Assembly (NCBI RefSeq): GCF_001645125.1 | Contig: NZ_LXKA01000347.1 | Location: 1-40,159 of the forward strand | Direction: 5' to 3' | Length of the DNA: 40,159 nt | Origin: Paraburkholderia ginsengiterrae | GTDB lineage: Bacteria > Pseudomonadota > Gammaproteobacteria > Burkholderiales > Burkholderiaceae | In this document: in pieces, positions 32,783 to 40,159 of the stretch | Position numbering within the stretch: the stretch's first letter is position 1 | Layout: every line of letters starts with the position of its first letter | Made by a program: the position numbers and the translations under genes | The notes under the pieces: generated by a model | Database searches by the model: none | Told to the model about the DNA's origin: nothing | The model's input: only the letters and a program-made list of their open reading frames with translations

Positions 32783-33883
32783 GTGAATACGGCCAGTCTT
32801 GCTCACCCAGGCGCGCTCGGCGCCTCGCCAGACGCGCTCGATGCCGCGCGTTCGAACACGCCGGGCGGCGTGCAGATCGACCATCTGACGGTGCGTTTCG
32901 GTTCGCGCACCGTGCTCGACGACCTGTCGTTGACCATCCAGCGCGGCGAATTGCTCACCGTGCTTGGCCGCAGCGGTTGCGGCAAGACCACGCTGCTGCG
33001 CTTTATTGCCGGGTTTATCGAAGCCGACGGCCTGTCGGGCACGCTGACGGTAGCCGGTCACGATCTGACGCACGTGCCGCCGCACAAGCGCAATCTCGGC
33101 CTGCTGTTCCAGAGCTATGCGCTGTTCCCGCATCTGTCGGTGTTCGAAAACGTGGCCTTCGGCCTGCGCGCGCGCCGCACACCGTCCAAGGACGTCGCGC
33201 GGCGCGTGGCCGACGCGTTGAAGCTCGTGCAATTGGGCGACGCCGGGCACGTGATGCCCGCGCAGCTCTCGGGCGGCATGCAGCAGCGCGTGGCGCTCGC
33301 GCGCGCGCTCGTGATCGAGCCCGATGTGCTGCTGCTCGACGAACCGCTTTCCGCGCTCGACGCCAATCTGCGCGCGTCGGTGCGCTCTGAACTGAAGGCG
33401 CTGCATGAGCGCCTGCCGAATCTGACGATCGTCTGCGTGACGCACGACCAGGATGACGCGCTGGTGCTGTCCGATCGCACACTGCTGATGCGCGAAGGCC
33501 ATATTGCGCAGCTCGGCACGCCGCAACAGCTGTACGACACACCGGCCGACGGCTTTGTCGCGCGCTATCTGGGGGCAGCCAATCTGCTGCCGCCGCAGGT
33601 CGCCTTCAGCATGACCGATGCGCGCTACAACGAGCGCGACCGGGTGGCCTGTCTGCGTCCCGAGGCGCTGCGCATCGTGCCGCTCGGCGAAGGGCAGTTG
33701 CACGGCGCGGTTGCGTCGGTCGAATGGTATGGCGCGGTGTTGTCGGTATCGGTCGTGCTGGACGCGATGCCGAACGAACCGGTGCTGGTCCATATGCAGC
33801 GCGGCCACGGCATGACGCCGGAAAAGGGCGCGCGCATTTCCCTGCATTACGAGGCAGACGATGTCGTCCTTATCACCCCCTGA
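32783..33883 (+). CDS. phnT: 2-Aminoethylphosphonate ABC transporter, ATP-binding protein
   Basis: 366-residue ATPase that drives phosphonate import. It has Walker A GRSGCGKTT, the Q-loop in LLFQSYALFPHLSVFENVAFG, the signature LSGGMQQR, Walker B LLLDEPLSALD, and the H-loop in CVTHDQDDA. A C-terminal TOBE-like domain starts near residue 280 (ARYLGAANLLPP). Start choice: GGAGG (32769-32773) touches the ATG at 32774 with no spacing, too close to work, and is 9 bp from the in-frame GTG at 32783. I therefore favour GTG; three residues are at stake. It overlaps phnU by 23 bp. Confidence 0.92.
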   Translation: MNTASLAHPGALGASPDALDAARSNTPGGVQIDHLTVRFGSRTVLDDLSLTIQRGELLTVLGRSGCGKTTLLRFIAGFIEADGLSGTLTVAGHDLTHVPPHKRNLGLLFQSYALFPHLSVFENVAFGLRARRTPSKDVARRVADALKLVQLGDAGHVMPAQLSGGMQQRVALARALVIEPDVLLLDEPLSALDANLRASVRSELKALHERLPNLTIVCVTHDQDDALVLSDRTLLMREGHIAQLGTPQQLYDTPADGFVARYLGAANLLPPQVAFSMTDARYNERDRVACLRPEALRIVPLGEGQLHGAVASVEWYGAVLSVSVVLDAMPNEPVLVHMQRGHGMTPEKGARISLHYEADDVVLITP

Positions 33884-34805
33884 TACGCCCAATCCGCTCG
33901 GCACGGCGGACGCCGATGCCCGCCGCAGGGCCAGCGCGGCCGCTCACACCGCCTCGGTGAAACGCCGTGAACGCGCGGCGCAATGGCATCTTCTGTTCCT
34001 TGCTGTGGTCGTGCTCGGACCGCTCGTCATCTATCCGCTCGTGCGGCTCGTGCTGCTGAGTCTGACCGGTCCGCACGGTTTGAGCGTGCAGGCCTATTCG
34101 GCGTTCTTCGGCAATCCGGAAACGAGCGGCGTGATCGGCACGGCGTTGTGGATTCTGTTCGCGAGCGCCGGGCTCGCGTCGCTGCTCGGCATCGCGCTGG
34201 CTTCGCTGCTGTTTTTCAAGCCGTTTCCCGGCGCGCGGCTGGTCACGCGCTTCCTCGAATTGTTCGTCGCGTTCCCGTCGTTTCTGGTCGCGTTCACGCT
34301 GATCTTTCTATACGGTTCGCAAGGCTCCGTCAGCATCGGCTTGCAGAAGCTCTTTCATCTGCAGGCGCCGCCGCTCGATTTCCTGTTCGGCGTAGGCGGC
34401 GTGATTCTCGCGGAAGTGGTGTTCTACGCACCGTTCGTCGTGCGTCCCACGCTGGCTTCGTTCGCCACGCTCGACATGCGTCTGATCGAGGCCGCCCGCA
34501 GTCTCGGCGCGAACGGCTGGATGGTCGCGTTCAAGGTGATCTTGCCGCTCGCGTGGCCGGGCATCGCCGCGGGCACGATCCTGTGCTTTCTGCTGACGCT
34601 CAACGAGTTCGGCATTCTGCTCGTGCTCGGCAGCGCGCATCTGATCACGCTGCCGGTGGCGATCTACAGTTCCGCCACCGTCGACCTCGATCTGCCGACC
34701 GCCGCCGCCGGCGCGGTCGTGATGCTGATCATGTCTTTGTCGCTGTACGCGTTGTACCGCCAGGTCAACCGTCGCAAGGTGAAAGGAGCGGGCCATGGCC
34801 GTTGA
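33861..34805 (+). CDS. phnU: 2-Aminoethylphosphonate ABC transporter, permease PhnU
   Basis: 314-residue inner-membrane permease with about six helices after a 40-residue polar N-terminus. The EAA loop that contacts the ATPase is EAARSLGANGWMVAFKVILP near residue 212. It is a BPD_transp_1-type protein and forms the channel with PhnV. The start at ATG 33861 lies inside the 3' end of phnT (23-bp overlap), and its own end overlaps phnV by 11 bp, so the transporter genes are translationally coupled. Confidence 0.9.
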   Translation: MSSLSPPDTPNPLGTADADARRRASAAAHTASVKRRERAAQWHLLFLAVVVLGPLVIYPLVRLVLLSLTGPHGLSVQAYSAFFGNPETSGVIGTALWILFASAGLASLLGIALASLLFFKPFPGARLVTRFLELFVAFPSFLVAFTLIFLYGSQGSVSIGLQKLFHLQAPPLDFLFGVGGVILAEVVFYAPFVVRPTLASFATLDMRLIEAARSLGANGWMVAFKVILPLAWPGIAAGTILCFLLTLNEFGILLVLGSAHLITLPVAIYSSATVDLDLPTAAAGAVVMLIMSLSLYALYRQVNRRKVKGAGHGR

Positions 34806-35658
34806 ACTCGACCCGACCGTTTTGCCGGTCATGCACAAGAAATCGCGGCCGGTGCGCCGCAGCCTGGTGGCGCGCATGCTCGGCAGCCTGTTTCTCGGCT
34901 TTGCCGCGCTGCTGTGCTTCTGGCTGTTCGTGTTGCCGGTGCTGGTCGTCGCACTGTCTAGCGTGGCGGCGCACTGGTCCGGCACGATCCTGCCCGAAGG
35001 GTTCAGCATGCGCTGGTTCGAGCGTCTCGGTTCGAGCGACTTCGACGCGCTTCGGACCAGTCTCGAGATCGGCATGGGCGTCGCGGTGCTCGGCACGATT
35101 CTCGGCCTGTGGCTCGCGCTCGCGCTCGAAGGACGCGACCGCCGCGGTCTCGGCGCTGTAGTCGACACGATCGCGATGATGCCCAACGGCGTGCCGAGCG
35201 TGGTGCTCGGGCTCGCCGTGCTGATTGCGTATCACAAGCGTCCAATCGATCTGTCGAGCTCCGCGGCGATCGTGGTGTTCGTGCAGCTCGCGCTGGTGCT
35301 GCCGTTCTGCTACCGCTGCGCGGCGGCCGCGCTGCGCCCGGAACTGACGATCCTGCGCGAGGCAGCGGCGAGTCTCGGCGCGCCCCCTTCGATGGTGTTG
35401 CGTCGCGTCGTGCTGCCGCAACTCGTGCCGGCAATACGCGCAAGCCTCGCGCTTGGCTTCGCGCTGTCGCTCGGCGAACTCGGCGCCACGCTCACCGTCT
35501 ATCCGCCGGGCTTCGCGACGGTGCCGATCGTAGTCGTCGGCCAGGTGGAGCGCGGCTATTACCTGCCGGCCTCCGCGCTGTCGCTGATCCTGCTGCTGGT
35601 CTCGCTCGTGGCGCTGTTGCTGATCGCGGCGCGCGTTCCAGGCCGCCGGGCGGACTGA
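34795..35658 (+). CDS. phnV: 2-Aminoethylphosphonate ABC transporter, permease PhnV
   Basis: 287-residue second permease with about six helices (first at about 30-55). The EAA-type loop is REAAASLGAPPSMVLRRVVLP near residue 187. The N-terminal GSSDFDALRTSLEIGMGVAVLGT stretch opens the transport domain. Ribosome site GAAAGGAG lies 8 bp before ATG 34795, inside the end of phnU. It is the last transporter gene; a 76-bp gap with an inverted repeat separates it from the regulator. Confidence 0.9.
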   Translation: MAVELDPTVLPVMHKKSRPVRRSLVARMLGSLFLGFAALLCFWLFVLPVLVVALSSVAAHWSGTILPEGFSMRWFERLGSSDFDALRTSLEIGMGVAVLGTILGLWLALALEGRDRRGLGAVVDTIAMMPNGVPSVVLGLAVLIAYHKRPIDLSSSAAIVVFVQLALVLPFCYRCAAAALRPELTILREAAASLGAPPSMVLRRVVLPQLVPAIRASLALGFALSLGELGATLTVYPPGFATVPIVVVGQVERGYYLPASALSLILLLVSLVALLLIAARVPGRRAD

Positions 35659-35676
35659 CGGGCAACTTCTGAGGCG

Positions 35677-35709
35677 TGAGCATGCGTGCCATGGCGATAC
35701 ACATGCTCA
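35677..35709. promoter_or_regulatory. Inverted repeat upstream of phnR
   Basis: TGAGCATG (35677-35684) and CATGCTCA (35702-35709) are perfect 8-bp arms separated by 17 bp, ending 25 bp before the likely phnR start. This may be an autoregulatory operator of PhnR or a leader hairpin. Confidence 0.45.
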
Positions 35710-35734
35710 TATCGATGTGGCGAAATTTGTCAAA

Positions 35735-36469
35735 ATGACCGAAAATATGCAAACTGCTTCTGTCGATCCGATCGAGGTTGTGCGCAGACATTCACTGACG
35801 GCGCTGGTCCGCGACGAAATCGAACGGCATATCACCGAAGGCGCGCTGGCGCCCGGCGACAAGCTCAACGAGGCCGACTGGGCCACGCGTCTGCAGGTGT
35901 CGCGCGGGCCGGTGCGCGAGGCGTTTCGCGCGCTGGAACAGGCCGGTCTCGTGCGGACCGAGAAGAATCGCGGCGTCTTTGTGCGCACGGTTTCGCTCGC
36001 GGAAGCGGACGAGATTTACGCGGTGCGCGCGGTGCTCGAAGAGGCGGCGTGCCGGATGCTGGCGGCGCGTATCGACGCACCCAGGCTCGCGGGGTTGCGC
36101 GAATGGCTCGACGCCATGCGCGAGGCGCTCGATGCCAACGATCACGATGCCTATACGCGCGCTAACGTGGCGTTTCACGACGCGATCGTGGCGGGCTCGG
36201 GTAACCTGAAGCTGTATGAGACGTATCGAAGGCTGGTGAGCGAACTGAGCCTGTTCCGGCGGGCCGCGCTGGTGGTGCACGCCGACGCCATGGAGCGCTC
36301 GCTGGCCGAGCATCGCGCGATCCTGACGGCGCTGGCTTCGCGCGATGCCGAGCACGCCGCGGCGCTGATGCATGCGCACGTGAACGGCGGCTTGCAGCGC
36401 GCCCATGCGGCGTGCGAAACGGCGGCGCCGCTGGGTGTGGTGCAGGTGCTGCCGGCTTCGAACGATTGA
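35735..36469 (+). CDS. phnR: Phosphonate-operon GntR/FCD regulator (PhnR-like)
   Basis: 244-residue transcription factor. The GntR winged helix is at about residues 18-85 (ADWATRLQVSRGPVREAFRAL), followed by an FCD domain with the metal-site helix ANVAFHDAIV near residue 145 and HAHVN near the end. By position inside a phn operon it matches the phosphonate-utilisation GntR regulators. It probably senses 2-aminoethylphosphonate or a breakdown product. The start is uncertain: GTG 35717, ATG 35735 and ATG 35747 are in frame with no clear ribosome site; I use 35735. Confidence 0.85.
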   Translation: MTENMQTASVDPIEVVRRHSLTALVRDEIERHITEGALAPGDKLNEADWATRLQVSRGPVREAFRALEQAGLVRTEKNRGVFVRTVSLAEADEIYAVRAVLEEAACRMLAARIDAPRLAGLREWLDAMREALDANDHDAYTRANVAFHDAIVAGSGNLKLYETYRRLVSELSLFRRAALVVHADAMERSLAEHRAILTALASRDAEHAAALMHAHVNGGLQRAHAACETAAPLGVVQVLPASND

Positions 36470-36474
36470 GATAG

Positions 36475-39239
<2,765 letters not shown>

Positions 39240-39243
39240 GAGC

Positions 39244-39816
39244 GTGGCATTGAGTCTGAACGACATCCGTTCCTTGTTTGAGCAATATGGTGGTCTGGCA
39301 TATAGCGGCGAGCCGGTGACGCAGCTCGAACATGCTTTGCAGAGCGGCGCGCTGGCGGAAGAGGCGGGTGCCGGCGAGGAGCTGGTCGCCGCGGCGTTTC
39401 TGCACGACCTCGGGCATCTGCTCAATCTGCAAGGCGAGACACCGACGGAGCGGGGTATCGACGATCTTCATCAGTATTTCGCGCTGCCTTTCTTGCGGCC
39501 GATCTTGTCGAACGCGGTGCTGGAGCCGATCCGTATGCACGTCGACGCCAAGCGCTGCCTGTGTGCAATCGACGCCACTTACTTTGGCCAGCTGTCCGCC
39601 GATTCGGTGCGGAGTCTGGAGTTGCAAGGCGGCATCTTCAGCAGGGAAGAGGCTGAGGCGTTCCTGCAGAAGCCCTACGCGGAAGACGCATTGCGCCTGC
39701 GTAAATGGGACGATCGCGCCAAAGACGCGAGCCGCGTGACGCCGGATCTCGATCATTACCTAGGCGTTGTCGAGCGAGCGATGCTTAAGCACGCGGCTGC
39801 TTCTGTTTCTGTTTGA
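39244..39816 (+). CDS. Phosphonate-operon HD-domain protein, PhnZ-like oxygenase candidate
   Basis: 190-residue HD-fold protein. The metal ligands of mixed-valent di-iron HD enzymes are present: H30, H54-D55 (FLHDLGH), H76, H99 and D156/D157 (RKWDDRAK). Also kept are Y20 and E23 in GGLAYSGEPVTQLEH, the Tyr-Glu pair characteristic of PhnZ. PhnZ oxidatively splits hydroxy-aminoethylphosphonate, but its partner hydroxylase PhnY* is not here. The gene fits the phosphonate-operon-associated HDIG family, so it may act on a 1-hydroxyphosphonate. The start is GTG 39244, 4 bp after phnY, with GGGAG just upstream; last gene of the operon. Confidence 0.85.
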   Translation: MALSLNDIRSLFEQYGGLAYSGEPVTQLEHALQSGALAEEAGAGEELVAAAFLHDLGHLLNLQGETPTERGIDDLHQYFALPFLRPILSNAVLEPIRMHVDAKRCLCAIDATYFGQLSADSVRSLELQGGIFSREEAEAFLQKPYAEDALRLRKWDDRAKDASRVTPDLDHYLGVVERAMLKHAAASVSV

Positions 39817-39827
39817 GACCAGGCCGC

Positions 39828-39848
39828 GCAGGCGAATATTGCGCCTGC
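39828..39848 (+). terminator. Weak hairpin after the phosphonate operon
   Basis: GCAGGCG (39828-39834) and CGCCTGC (39842-39848) form a perfect 7-bp stem with a 7-nt loop, 12 bp after the HD-gene stop. A T-rich but broken tail follows (AGATCTTCTGATTTCTTCG). Confidence 0.45.
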
Positions 39849-39926
39849 AGATCTTCTGATTTCTTCGCAATTTCTTCGTCATCTTCGTGCGGTTTCTGGC
39901 GCAATTCATGCACGTCAAAATAACGC

Positions 39927-39955
39927 TTGCAAGGCGCTCGCGGGCTCGCTAGAAT
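39927..39955 (+). promoter_or_regulatory. Promoter P1 of the presumed rRNA operon
   Basis: TTGCAA (39927-39932), a 17-bp spacer, then TAGAAT (39950-39955): a strong sigma-70 promoter. The downstream bases CTCGCTCTTTCG match the discriminator region of P2, which supports a shared function. Confidence 0.65.
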
Positions 39956-40059
39956 CTCGCTCTTTCGTGCTTCGGACAACGGGGCGCGGGAGGCGGGAGA
40001 GCCAGCAGTGGCAAGGCTTTCGGCGCGGTGGACAGGTTTGAAAAGCTGGAAAAAACCTG

Positions 40060-40088
40060 TTGACGGCGTAGCGAAAGTTCTTCATAAT
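40060..40088 (+). promoter_or_regulatory. Promoter P2 of the presumed rRNA operon
   Basis: TTGACG (40060-40065), a 17-bp spacer, then CATAAT (40083-40088), followed by CTCGTTTCTCTG. Together with P1, 133 bp upstream, this is the tandem-promoter layout of ribosomal RNA operons. Confidence 0.7.
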
Positions 40089-40159
40089 CTCGTTTCTCTG
40101 CTGCTGATGCAGCGACGCAGAACGAAGCGGTGCCGGGTGGTTGAAGTGCGGTGCCGGTT

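Larger units (their letters stand above)
39817..40159 (+). other. Terminal region, probable rRNA operon leader
   Basis: 343 bp to the contig end. It contains a possible phn-operon terminator (39828), two tandem promoters (39927 and 40060) and a small hairpin, GCTGC-TGAT-GCAGC at 40100-40113, right after the second promoter and boxB-like in form. No coding frame is supported. Two strong tandem promoters, a structured leader and an assembly break fit the start of an rRNA operon, although no rRNA sequence is reached. Confidence 0.6.

Overview
The window is high-GC DNA whose gene content and protein style fit a beta-proteobacterium of Burkholderia sensu lato, most likely Paraburkholderia. Pointers are the MdtABC-type efflux operon, a CqsS/LqsS/PhcS-type sensor kinase, a PhnSTUV-PhnR-PhnA-PhnY phosphonate operon with its HD-domain partner, and divergent regulator/transporter pairs. 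It looks like a complete assembly contig. The left end carries a near-exact Illumina Nextera adapter (31-63) that cuts into an RND pump gene. The right end stops just after tandem promoters with the layout of a ribosomal RNA operon leader, a place where short-read assemblies usually break.

Layout. 64-7294 (minus) is an mdtA-mdtB-mdtC efflux operon whose last gene is cut by the contig end. 7607-12596 is a signalling cluster: a REC-histidine kinase protein, a hybrid kinase of the CqsS/LqsS/PhcS group and, just upstream of that kinase, an acyl-ACP-reductase-like enzyme. 12958-14964 is a DedA-PAP2-LssY fusion with a degenerate PAP2 site. 15048-19964 holds housekeeping and stress genes: a glycine-zipper envelope protein, a GntR/OsmC divergent pair, an Lrp/LysE divergent pair, a YnfA protein and a DUF1993 protein. 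20268-23558 is a tandem pair of peptidases (sedolisin S53, then serine carboxypeptidase S10) with a good terminator. 23711-25190 has a secreted degenerate HNH-like protein and a bicistron of a 52-residue membrane protein and an 88-residue RRM-like protein. 25271-30091 holds nadE, an L,D-transpeptidase, an EamA exporter and a UbiB-family pseudokinase. 30318-39816 is a phosphonate block: a DeoR regulator, then phnS-phnT-phnU-phnV-phnR-phnA-phnY and an HD oxygenase-like gene. 39817-40159 is the presumed rRNA leader.

How the genes work together. The phosphonate block imports 2-aminoethylphosphonate (PhnSTUV), oxidises phosphonoacetaldehyde to phosphonoacetate (PhnY) and hydrolyses it to acetate and phosphate (PhnA). 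The transaminase PhnW needed to enter this route is not in the window. The HD protein keeps the residues expected of PhnZ-type oxygenases. The most unusual region is 7607-12596. There an enzyme resembling fatty-aldehyde-forming acyl-ACP reductase sits 17 bp upstream of a sensor kinase from a family otherwise known for sensing alpha-hydroxyketones or 3-hydroxy fatty-acid methyl esters. The arrangement suggests a cell-cell signalling system with a different kind of signal synthase.

I saw no tRNA gene, insertion sequence, prophage or CRISPR array.
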